From: Macrothele yani
Lineage: Eukaryota > Arthropoda > Arachnida > Araneae > Macrothelidae
DNA: 64,000 nucleotides
Assembly (NCBI GenBank): GCA_039090855.1
Contig: CM077023.1
Span: forward strand, 77,847,127-77,911,126
Reading direction: 5' to 3'
Part shown: positions 31,635 through 41,548 of the stretch, in pieces
Layout: each line of letters starts with the position of its first letter
How positions within the stretch are numbered: the first letter of the stretch is position 1
Program-made: the position numbers and the translations under genes
The notes under the pieces: generated by a model
The model's input: only the letters and a program-made list of their open reading frames with translations
Told to the model about the DNA's origin: nothing
Databases searched by the model: none

Positions 31635-34600
31635 TTATTGTTGTCGTATCAAACTTCGCCATTTACAGCGATCTTGACATACAACTCGTGCTTCACTGAT
31701 ATCCATTACACGCCGTAAACAAGATCTTTTATACTTCATACTCAAAATCTTTTTCTCATGCAGACACTCCTGAATCTGATCCACCCATGTCTTCCTTGGC
31801 CTTCCTCTGCCTTTCCTTCCTCCCACTTGGGCTGAAAAGATTTTCTTAGTAAGCATTTCATCACTCATTCTTTCAACATGGCCAAACCACCGAAGCATGT
31901 TGGTCTCCACCTTGCTAACAACATTTTGCTTTACATCACACAACTGCAATACATCTTCATTCCTCACACAATCAAATCGTGTCTTGCCACAAACCCCACA
32001 TAAGTAACGCATTTCTCCAGCACACAAACGACTCCTATGCTACTTCTTCAGTACCCAGGTTTCACTGCCATACATCAGAATAGGAACAATTACTGTTTCA
32101 TACACAGCCATGCGGGACTCTCTAGTAGAGAACCCAACATTCCTGTAAAAACCTCCCAGAGCAGCTATGACATTCAAAGAAGAATTCACTCGCTTACTGA
32201 TTTCACCATCCAACTTGTTCTCTCTGTCAAACATGCTTCCTAAATACACACACTCACTCGCCTGGTCAATCACAGTGCCATTTGTACTTACATTACATTC
32301 AGTGCTACCCATTCCTCTCTCAAACACCATAACTTTGGGTTTTCCCTTATTTATACTCAGTTTGAATTTCATGCAAACTTCGTGCATCCGAGTCAACATA
32401 CTCTGCAACTCACTTTTGCTCTCTGCCAACAGGACAGTGTCATCAGCATACAGCAATCTGAACACACGGATATCACCAAGACATAAACCACTATTATCTA
32501 TTTTGGCCTCATGCATGCATGCGTCCATAAATATATTAAGCAGCCATGGTGACATTACACAACCTTGTCTAACTCCTGCACCAATGGAAAACCATTTTGA
32601 TAAAACACCATTCACTCGTAGACAACCTCTACTACCAGCATACATGACTTTTACACTATCAAGTAGCTTCCCAGTAACACCATATTCATTCAATACCTTC
32701 CACAAAAGTGCCCTATTCACTCGGTCGTAAGCTTTCTCTAAATCTATGAAGGCAGTAAAAACTTTCTTCCCAACAGCCAGATACTTTTCAATCATCATGC
32801 GTAATGCAAAAATCTGGTTAGTGCAGCCTTTACCAGGCATAAAACCACTCTGAACATCCCATATTTTCTCTGATGTAAGACCCCGTACTTTTTCAATAAC
32901 AACCTTACCAAACACTTTCCCTGGCACACTCAGTAGGCTAATACCACGATAGTTCTTGCATTCAGTCTGATCACCTTTTCCCTTATACAAGGGAACAATA
33001 ATAGCATCCTTCCAATCCCGAGGGACCATTCCTAACTCCCAGCACAACTGGCAAATTTCAGTTAACCAGTCAATTATAGAGTCACCACCATACTTCAACA
33101 TCTCTGCAGTTATGCCATCAACTCCTGGAGCCTTACCATTCTTAAGAGATTTTAGAGCTTTACACACTTCTTCTCTTGAGATCCCTCCTGTGCTTTCATC
33201 CCTCATTGTGACATCATCTGCATCTGTCTCAGAATCATTTTTGCTCTCCTGATCTAATAACTCACAGAAGTATTCACCCAATCTGTCACTTAACTCATTG
33301 GGCTACCATATCATTTCCCCAATCTCATTCTTCACACAACTTACAACTTTGTTTCCCCTATTTTTCCTGAGTCTCATATACTTCCAGAAGGACTTTCTAT
33401 CTTTCCAAAAAGCCAGTTCATGCCTTTCCACTTTCTCCTTCCTATGTATTGCCTTACTGTGGCGAACCAGCTTAGCAGCTTCACGCTTCTTACAGCGATA
33501 TTCATCCACAGAGACTCTACCTTGCAACATCCCCAAATAGGCTTCCTTCTTTTTCTTTACTGCCTCATTAATCTCACTATTCCACCAAGCATCACCTCTA
33601 TTGTTACCCACTATTGTGGTGCCACAGACCTCTTTAGCAGCAGTGACAACACAGTTCTTAAAACATTCCTGCTTCTTTTCTACACCTCTCTCACAAGATT
33701 TCAGATCCTTCAGTCATTCTCTGAGTAAGTCAGAATACCGCTAATGATCTTCAAGGAGCCTATCAACCTTTATTCTTTCTATCCTGGGTCTCTTCCTATT
33801 CCTTTTCCTCCAACCAACATTAAGTTTCACTCATGACACTACCAAGTAATGATCAGAACCAACATCCGCACCTCTCATCACACGGGTGTCAACAACTAAG
33901 TGTTTCAAACGCTGATCGTAAACAACAAAATCTATCACACTCTTTTGACCAAGAGTACGATTTTCCCAAGTATATGTGTGTATATACTTGTGGTTGAAAA
34001 ATGTATTAGATACACACAAAATATTCTCAATGCAGAGTTCAATTAATCTTTCACCATTATCATTCACACAAGGATCATTAAACTTACCCAGAACATTTAC
34101 CAAGTAATGATCAGAACCAACATCTGCACCTCTCATCACATGGGTGTCAACAACTAAGTGTTTCAAACGCTGATTGTAAACAACAAAATCTATCACACTC
34201 TTTTGACCAAGAGTACGATTTTCCCAAGTATATGTGTGTATATACTTGTGGTTGAAAAATGTATTAGATACACACAAACCATTCTCAATGCAGAGTTCAA
34301 TTAATCTTTCACCATTATCATTCACACAAGGATCATTAAACTTACCCAGAACATTGTCAGAAATTGCATTCTGCACACCTACTCTAGAATTAAAATCCCC
34401 TGCTATTATAACTTTTTCTTTAGCACCAAACTGGTTCAAAACAGCTTTTAGCTCATTCCAAAAATCTTCTTTCTTATCAGAAGGTTCCGAGTCACAAGGA
34501 GCATACACTACAACAATTACAATTCTCTGAAGTTTCACTTTCAAACGAATCCAGAGAATTCTCTCACTTATGCAACTATAGTGAATCAAGTTGTTCTTCA

Positions 34601-34919
34601 TCTTTTCACTTAAAATCACACCTACACCAACCTGTCCTCTCATATTATCCAATACTCCAGACCACACACTCACCGTGCCATTCACTTCTTCTACCCCAAT
34701 TTCCTTCTTTTTGGTTTCACTTACACACAGCACATCCAGTCTATTCTTCTTCATCTCCTCAATCACCTCACTCATCTTGCCATTTATACCTCTAGTATTC
34801 CATACACCAATCTTACATTCACTCAGCCGAGATCTCTTTCTCATACGCCGTTTAGAAAGTCCAGGTCGATTCCGTGGTGGACCGTACTTCTCAAGTGTGG
34901 TAGGTCCACCATATCCCAC
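31635..34919 (-). pseudogene. Endonuclease/reverse transcriptase of the second LINE family, lightly damaged
   Basis: The 5' block (34919-33831) encodes an APE-type endonuclease: KIGVWNTRGINGKMSEVIEE, VLCVSETKKKEIG, IAGDFNSRVG, KSVIDFVVYNQRLKHL, GSDHYLV. The middle (33611-33303) is a linker. The 413-codon block 33281-32040 is reverse transcriptase: YRGISLLSVPGKVFG, FMPGKGCTNQIFALRMMIEK, AFIDLEKAYDRV (motif A), GVRQGCVMSPWLLNIFMD (motif B) and FRLLYADDTVLLAES (YADD, motif C). The C-terminal part (32027-31635) has RWFGHVERMSDEMLTKKIF and GRPRKTWVDQIQECL. Damage: stops near 33829, 33303-33305 (TAG) and 32040-32042, more in 33611-33830, and an in-frame 258-bp duplication inside the endonuclease. 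Catalytic residues of the RT are all present. Confidence 0.9.
33841..34356 (-). repeat. In-frame 258-bp tandem duplication within the LINE endonuclease
   Basis: 33841-34098 and 34099-34356 are near-identical and 258 bp long each, exactly 86 codons. Both copies encode LGKFNDPCVNDNGERLIELC through GADVGSDHYLV. The second endonuclease block, including the SDH catalytic motif, is therefore present twice. Few differences (for example CACGGG/CATGGG) separate the copies, so the duplication is recent relative to the family. Confidence 0.95.
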
Positions 34920-35199
34920 ACTTGAGTCATTCTTAATATTTCTTTTTGTCTTTTTAATCAGGTAAGTACATCAGTGTAGGGGATTAGCCCACAGCTGAGG
35001 GTTCCAGTTGGTCATTCAACCTAAGGATTCTGGAACAAAACCCAGTGAGTTGGGGTCTTTTCGCCAATGTCACACAGAACTAGCTTGCACCTCTCCAAGA
35101 TTCACAGAGGCCTAGTTGCTGTTGTGTGTGCCATTGTTACCACGGAGCGCCCCGAGGAAGCAAACCCATCGCTCACTACGACCGCCCGTCGTAGTGGAA

Positions 35200-35640
35200 T
35201 AACATCTGATATTCTATTTCATCATCTGGGATATTTTCCCCTGTCAGTTAAAGGTCTTTGGTTGCTCTAAGTAAATGGTCTAAATACATACTCACAGTCT
35301 CAGGGGGTTTAAACCGAATACTCAAACTCAGTTCGTAAAGCAGCAATTCTAGCACCGGTGGTGGGTTCAAATGCATTACAAATTGCTTCCCAAGCCATTT
35401 TAGCAGTGGTTACTTCTACGACAAGATTCTTTAAATCTTCTTCAATACCTAAGCAAATGGTACACAAGGCTTTTGCACTACCAATGTCAAATTGATGCCT
35501 ATCCTTAGCAGAAACATCAGGTTCTGGCTATGTCTCACCAACAAACCTAAATAAGCCTTGGTTTAAAAGCAACATTTTCATACTAACTTTTTCAGTAACT
35601 CTACACACAGGATTGCTATTTTAGATAAAACTGTTAGAAA
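35200..35640 (-). pseudogene. Copia gag, N-terminal part, separated by a LINE insertion
   Basis: The minus strand gives LNQGLFRFVGET, KALCTICLGIEEDLKNLVVE, TAKMAWEAICNAFEPTTGAR, then RFKPPETVSMYLDHL and GENIPDDEIEYQMLF. This is the UBN2-type Copia gag fold (TAKMAWEAI is characteristic). It breaks near 35195 at a change to LINE sequence. A frameshift separates the TTGARIAALRTEFEYS and RFKPPETV blocks. Upstream of 35640 no clear 5' LTR or primer-binding site was seen. Confidence 0.75.
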
Positions 35641-35729
35641 AGGATACCTCACGTTTCAGCCACCAGGTGGAATTTCAAGAGTCGAACCATCAATACAGGG
35701 CATGAATACAGGGAACAGTTAACTGAATG

Positions 35730-36594
35730 CATGAAAAAAATAGAGTAATCGTCGAAACAAGCTGTAGCAATAAATCAAGCAGAGGCTTTTCGGCGTATGT
35801 TGGAAGACTCAGTGTTTGTGTTTTGGCTTACAGTTTTTCACAATATTATGCCACATGTGGATGGGTGTATTATACAACCAGCTTCAAAAAAAACACTAAC
35901 TGATGCAGCACTCATTCGAAAGCATGTAAACACTTTTAAGCAGTCAATGGAAAAAGAAAGGAAAAGAATGGGCTCAGTGACCATAAAGATATCAGAAACA
36001 GAGGAAACATCAAAGAAAAGGAAGAGAGAAAATATTCACATAAATAAAACTGTGGCAGCTAAAGAGATGTGATGTTATCACGAATCAAGTAAAAGATTTT
36101 CTTTTATAACTCACTACTCTGCTGTTTCTCTCCTCCAAGCTGAAAATATTCAGGGGTACAAGATAAAGTTTCCAAATCAGCTTGTTGAGCAAACAACAGA
36201 TGTTTATCCCATGTTACAGAAGGATTGCCTGAAAACAGAACTAGGAGTAATTTACAGAAGAGCAGATTTTAGAAATATGAGTGGTGCCATTAGACTTCTA
36301 CAGTTCGTTACAGAAAATAACTTACACACTACGTTCTCGGAGACCTACAAACTGTTGCTAATTATTTCTACTATTCTAATGACTACTGCTGAAACCGAGA
36401 GATACTTCTCAACTTTAAAACGAGTTAAGACATTTTTAAGAAGCAAAAATGAGGACAGACTGAGTGCTCTAGCCATGTTCTCAATTGAAATAAACATGAT
36501 AAATGACATACCTAAATTCAACGAAAATGTTATTGCTTTGTTTGCCTCAAAAAGAGACAGGCGGATTGACTTAATTTACAAAAATTGCACTTAA
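35730..36594 (+). pseudogene. ZMYM/TTF-type hAT transposase, C-terminal part
   Basis: The plus strand, in frame from upstream of the ATG at 35797, reads AEAFRRMLEDSVFVFWLTVF, HNIMPHVD, KHVNTFKQSMEKERKRM, a TGA near 36070, then SLLQAENIQGYKIKFPNQLV. The 127-codon block 36211-36594 ends in TAETERYFSTLKRVKTFLRS and RLSALAMFSIEINMI. This is the hAT C-terminal dimerisation domain of the ZMYM1/zinc-finger-transposase group. A small frame change at QPASKKTLTD and the mid-gene stop inactivate it. The N-terminal half is absent here; a related N-terminal half begins at 63583. Confidence 0.8.
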
Positions 36595-36599
36595 GTAAT

Positions 36600-37225
36600 C
36601 AACATTCTCTTTGAATGTTTACCTTTGAAGTAAATTGTAATCACTACTGTAATAGAATCTTCCTTTGTACAAAGTCGAATGTTACAGTTTTTTTACGTAT
36701 GAGTGCTTGTTCTTTTTTGTTTTTTTACTTGCATTGCTTTTTTTTTACTTGTAGAAACAGAAATGCATTTTAACCTGTACGTTATGTCGTAAATGAAAAT
36801 TTTATTTTTACAATTTATGTATTGTGAATCCCCATTTGAATAACCCACGAGCTGCCACTGATTCATAACTTGGTCTAGTAATATCTCCAACAGGGTTGTC
36901 GAGAACATTTTTATCTTGCAGGTCCTTAAGTTGTCTAGCATTTGCAACTTGGAAAAAGATTTTATTTAAAATGTTTATTTATTAATCAGTCAGTTTATTG
37001 ACAACCAGGTTTTGAAAGCTTTCCTAAAAGCTACACTAAGGAAAATTGTACTTAAATATAGTGTCAGAATTGCAGACCTACTCTAATTTAGCAATCTAGA
37101 GACCGAATGAATAATCTAAATGAAAGCTATAACATAGAAGTTTAGAAAAGTGTCTGCTGTTCCCATTTGGAAGTTATGGAGTATTCTGACTAGTTAATTT
37201 TAACCTGGAAACTGTTTGGAATTAT
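36600..37225. other. No recognisable feature
   Basis: AT-rich sequence downstream of the hAT C-terminus, probably partly its 3' untranslated region. Nothing else recognised. Confidence 0.4.
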
Positions 37226-37227
37226 AA

Positions 37228-37280
37228 TCCTGTGTGTGCTGCCAAGTGAATTAATTATTCGCTTGGCAGCACACACAGGA
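37228..37280. repeat. Strong short hairpin (23-bp arms, 7-base loop)
   Basis: Arms 37228-37250 and 37258-37280 are inverted complements except for one T/C difference, which in RNA is a G-U pair. The loop is TTAATTA. The arm contains TGTGTGTGCTGCCAAG. It could be a small hairpin RNA, a transposon palindromic end or a fold-back relic; no long terminal repeats surround it. Confidence 0.8.
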
Positions 37281-37289
37281 TTTTTGGGG

Positions 37290-37400
37290 AAATGTGGTTC
37301 CCCTCTTGAATGACAGGTGGCAGTGTTATCGCTGCTACACAGGCGGCGTCCATTTTGTATGTGGATCTGTGAGTAGACAGCACATGCGGCGCTTGGTAAG
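37290..37400 (+). promoter_or_regulatory. Candidate promoter or first exon
   Basis: A local GC-rich stretch contains GCGGCGTCCATTTTGT, close to the YY1 site GCCGCCATTTTG, followed by CACATGCGGCGCTTG|GTAAGTG, a consensus splice donor near 37394-37402. Together these resemble the 5' end of a ubiquitously expressed gene on the plus strand. No downstream coding exon was recognised before the RTE copy at 38.3 kb. Confidence 0.3.
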
Positions 37401-37402
37401 TG

Positions 37403-38088
37403 TTTTTGTCTAGTAATTTGTTTTGTTCTGTATTTTACAATATTTTTAGGTTTCAGGTGCACATTTTTACCTCCCAAGATATTTTTTTAAATGTTGGCTA
37501 ATTTTCTCCTCCGTTTTTCGGGAAGCGGATTTTTTAGTTTACGTGGTCTATTGTGCATACCTCGTTTCGCACATCCTTAGGCTTACTTGTACAATGTTGA
37601 CTTGCCCTTTTCTCTTTCCATCATAGGATTCATATTAACATTTGGCAGTGTTTTGTAAGTAAGCAACTAACTTTAAGTCTTCATACACTTTTAGGTCTGT
37701 GAATAGGCTTGTAAATAATTACAGTACAAGTTTGGTTGTAGCAATTTATTTCCTTTGTAAATGGCGTCCTTTGCTTCTCGGTGTGTTATTTATCGTTTTT
37801 TAGTTCGGTAGGAGTGTGAGGTCGGGCTTCGGTGAATGTAGTCTGCTGTGGGAAGGGGTCAGTTTTTTACGTATTGTTTTATACGTTAGGGTTTTTCTTT
37901 ATCTTTTTCTTTTTTTTAATTTTTATTTTGAGAGTTGTTATTGGGTGTTCAGGGGATCAGAGTTTTTCTGGCTGTGTTTAGGTTTGGTCTCCTTAAAATA
38001 TTTTTTTTTAATTTTAATTTGTTATTTTTGCAATTTTACTTTCATGATTCATGTTTTTCTTCCCCCCTCCCCTTTTTTTTTTGCTGTT
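37403..38088. other. T-rich sequence, possible intron
   Basis: T-rich plus strand with no coding feature; if the donor at about 37396 is real this would be the start of intron 1. Confidence 0.3.
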
Positions 38089-38089
38089 A

Positions 38090-38318
38090 ATGATAGGCTC
38101 GTTGCCACAGCGTTGCAGACTAGATTCGCGCAGTAACCCACACATTTCAGGTCTCTATAGAGGTAGGAAAGGTGTTGTCCGTGCCTGGCCCTTGATAAAG
38201 CCACGCAGAACAGCTTACCATAGCTTTATATCCCTCTCTTCTTCTCCCCGTGGTCGGTAATGCTATTTGGTCTTGCAGTATTGTATTTACATCTTCAGTA
38301 TTAAGGTGATTATCATAT
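38090..38318 (+). repeat. Dispersed repeat, copy 1 (inverted partner 60180-60395)
   Basis: CACCTTAATACTGAAGATGT, CTGCAAGACCAAAT, GGGCCAGGCAC and CTCTATAGAGAC words are shared with 60180-60395 in opposite orientation. Both copies adjoin AT-rich microsatellites and an RTE copy, but on different sides of the RTE, so the repeat is not part of that LINE. No protein; family unknown. Confidence 0.85.
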
Positions 38319-38328
38319 ATATATATAT

Positions 38329-41300
38329 ATATCATCATCATCATCATCATTGTCAACCATTATCAGTCCACTGCTGGACGAAGGTCTCCCCAAGTTTCCT
38401 CCACAACGGTCTGTCTTGTGCCAGTCTCCTCCATGTCACTCCCGCATACTTTCGAATTTCATCCACCCATCTTCCATGTGGTCTTCTTCTGGGTCTTTTC
38501 CTGTCCCTTGGAATCCAATCTAAAATTTCGGCTGTCCATCGACGGTCTGTTCTTCTGGCAGTATGTCCAGCCCATTGCCATTTCAGGGATTTAACTCTGA
38601 TCATGATGTCTTCCACTCTTGTCATTTTTCGGATTCACGTGTTCCTCTTCTTATCTCTCCTGGTTACACCAAGCATGCACCTCTCCATGCTTCTTTGAGT
38701 TGTCTGCAGCCTTTGTATGTCTCTTTTAGCTAAGGTCCACGTCTCAGCACCATACGTAAACACTGGAAGGATGCATTGATCAAACACTTTTCTTTTAAGA
38801 CATAATGGCATATTGCTCTTGAAAATTATGCTGTTTCTTCCAAAACCTCTCCAGGCAAGTTTTGTACGCCAATTAATTTCTTCACCAATGTGACCCTCAC
38901 TTGATATCTGCTGTCCAAGATAAATGTATGTGTCTGTTATCTCCAGCTTTTCTCCATCAATCGATAAATCTTCATTTCTTGTAAAAGCATTGAACATCAC
39001 TTTTGTCTTCTGAAAGTTCATTTTTAATCCCACTTCTTTACTCTTGTCAGCAAGTTCCTGGATCATACTCTGTAGCTCTGATGGGGTAGTTGCAAAAATG
39101 ACTATGTCATCAGCAAAACGAAGGTGGGTTAGATAATCTCCATTAATCTTTATCCCTTTGTTTTCCCAGTTTAGTGATTGAAAGACATTTTCCAATGTGG
39201 CATTAAAGAGCTTCGGAGATATGGTGTCACCTTGTCTCACTCCTTTTCCAATTTTTATGTGTGTTGTATTTTCAAACAGCCGAATCTTTGCACTTGCATT
39301 TTCATAGATGTTATTAATAATATTAATGTATGCATCTTCAATACCGCAGGATTTCAGAGCCATTGCAACTGCTGATGGTTTCACCGAATCAAAGGCTTTT
39401 TCATAATCGATAAAAGCCATGCACAATGGAAGTTCATATTCCCTCGCTCTTTCAATTAGTTCTCTCAGTATGTGGATATGATCTATTGTGCTGTAGCCAC
39501 TCCTGAATCCAGCTTGTTCTCTCGGTTGAGCCATGTCCAGTGTCACCTTCAAGCGGTGTGAAAGAACTTTAGTGAAGATTTTATAAACCACTGATAGGAG
39601 GCTGATAGGTCTGTAGTTCCTGAGATCCTCAATGTCACCTTTTTTATGTAGCAAGATCATTGTAGCGTTGTTCCAATCCTCAGGAATTTTCCCTTCATTA
39701 AGGCATCGAGTGAAAATTTGGGCGAGTACTGTTTCGATTTCTCCACTTGCTTCTTGTATGATGTCTACAGTAATTCCATCTTCTCCTGGAGCTTTCCCCC
39801 GCTTCATGTTCTTGATTGTATGTGCAACTTCTGCTGGAAGGACTGGAAGAACTCTGGTACTGGTACCTTTCATGATGTCTGGAGTACATGTATCATCCCT
39901 TTCATATAATTTGGAGTAGAAATCTTTCACTCTTGTCAAGATTTCGCCTCTATTTCTTGTTACAGAACCATCTTCTTTTCTCAGTGCCATAATCTGTTTT
40001 TTTCCCTTACTGAGATGTCCCTTTGCTATCTTTAGGCTTTGGTTGTTTTCAATTGCTTTCCTTACTAGTTCACAGTTGAATTTCCTTACGTCTTCAGTGA
40101 TACTTTTTCGTGCTGTCTTGCATAGCTCTATATATTCCACTTTGGAAGTCATATCTTCTTTAGTTGTCCTCATCTCTCTTCTTTTTGCATCACCATTTTG
40201 GTTTTTCCTGATAATTTGTTCACATACAATTTGTTCTTAGACCCAGCTAATTTTGTTGCTGTTTCCATAAGAGCTTTGGTTACTTTTCTGTTAACTTCAG
40301 AAATATCCACTTCTTCCAATGTTAGGCCTTCTAAAGCAGAGAATCTGTTCTTCAGTTCCAATTTGAAGGTATTATGGTGTTTTTTAAGGTTGGTTATGTC
40401 AATACATTTTGTTTGTCTTATGAGCTTGCTACGTTCGAGTTTAGTGTTGAGGTGCATCTTACATCTCACCAATCTATGGTCACTGCCTGTGTTGAACTTG
40501 TTTAGCACACTGCAGTCTTCTATGACGAATTTTTTGTTACACATAATAAAATCAATTTCACTTGTCGTCCCATTTGGATGTCTCCATGTCCATTTCCTGT
40601 GTGGCTTTTTCTTGAAAAAGGAGTTCAAGATGAAAAACCCTTCTGCCTCTGCAAACTTTACGAGAGGATTTCCACGCTGGTCTCTGTTGCCGTGACCGAA
40701 TTTACCTACTGAAGTTTCATTCTGTTGCCGTTGCCCTATTTTTGCATTGAAATCTCCCATAATTATCTTCAAGTGCTGCTTACCTTTATTATTTAGATCA
40801 CGAATTTCCTCATAAAATTCTTCAATTTCTTCTTCAGCATGACTTGTGGTGGGTGCATAAGTTTGAATAATCTGAGCCTGGTATCTTCTCGAGAGTTGGA
40901 TAACGAGTCGTGCAGCTCTGTCAGAGGAACTTTCAACTTCTACAACTTTATCCTTCAGTTTCTTGTTTATTATAAATCCAACACCACTAGTTCTGCCAGT
41001 ATCTGTCCCACGATAGTAGAAGAGATGTCCACTTTTCAGTTCAATGCGATCTTCTCCTTTTCTCCTTACCTCACTTAGCCCGACGATGTCCCACTTGATC
41101 CTTTGTAGTTCCTCTTCCAATTCAAGAAGCCTTGAATCAGAAGATAGGGAGTGTCCGTTATACGTAGCCAAGGTCAGCATCAGATGGCAGCCTAGTCCGG
41201 TCCTCCGGGGATTCTTAGCACCCTCTGCCTTCATGTCGCACTGGCCGCTGCCTTGGCCAGGTACATTCCAGCTGCCGGAGACTGAGGGCCAAGTTTTAAG

Positions 41301-41515
41301 TTGTGGAGTCATTTTGGAGGGGTTCGGAGATAACTCACCACGCTGGCCAAGCGGGTTGGTGAGTGTGGGATAGCATTTCCTCTAATCCTGATGGTATAGT
41401 TATACCGCTATTGGCGGTCGTCAGAGCCCCTTTAGTGGGAACAGGATGTACCACGAGAAGGCGGGGTTGACATTTGTCAAGGAGAGGCTGTGATGTTACG
41501 CATCACCTGACCTTA
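38329..41515 (-). mobile_element. RTE-like LINE copy C, essentially full length
   Basis: It runs on the minus strand from a leader near 41515 (GGTCAGGTGATGCGTAACAT region) to an ATC-repeat tail at 38329-38350. It is the only one of the four copies with sequence upstream of the first ATG (41312). Copy D starts about 34 bp beyond it in the opposite direction, so C and D are head to head. Confidence 0.9.
38353..41312 (-). pseudogene. Endonuclease/reverse transcriptase of RTE copy C, two small lesions
   Basis: From the ATG at 41312: endonuclease LATYNGHSLSSDSRLLELEE, WDIVGLSEVRRKGEDRIELK, IIMGDFNAKIGQRQQ, TSEIDFIMCNKKFVIED, TGSDHRLVRC. Then a one-base loss in an A run near 40192-40196 shifts the frame at KTKMVMQK. 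The reverse transcriptase (40173-38635) is open: YRPISLLSVVYKIFTKVLSH, CMAFIDYEKAFDSV, GVRQGDTISPKLFNATLEN, RFADDIVIFATTP. A TGG-to-TGA change at 38635-38637 (NT*IRKM where copy D has NSWIRKM) ends it about 90 codons early. All catalytic residues are intact; only two mutations separate it from an open reading frame. Confidence 0.92.
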
Positions 41516-41548
41516 CATCCCATATATATATATATGTATGTATGTATG
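41516..41548. repeat. Microsatellite spacer between head-to-head LINE copies
   Basis: TATATATATATATGTATGTATGTATG between the leader of copy C and the truncated start of copy D. Confidence 0.9.

Larger units (their letters stand above)
31625..35195 (-). mobile_element. Near-full-length RTE-like LINE inserted into Copia gag
   Basis: It carries an endonuclease, a reverse transcriptase and a 3' region on the minus strand in one ~3.5-kb unit, ending near 31630 in an ACAACAATAAGT tail-like sequence. Copia gag sequence flanks it on both sides in the same orientation, so it is younger than the Copia copy. The exact junctions could not be fixed; no clean target duplication was seen. A related fragment is at 2610-2940. 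Confidence 0.8.
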
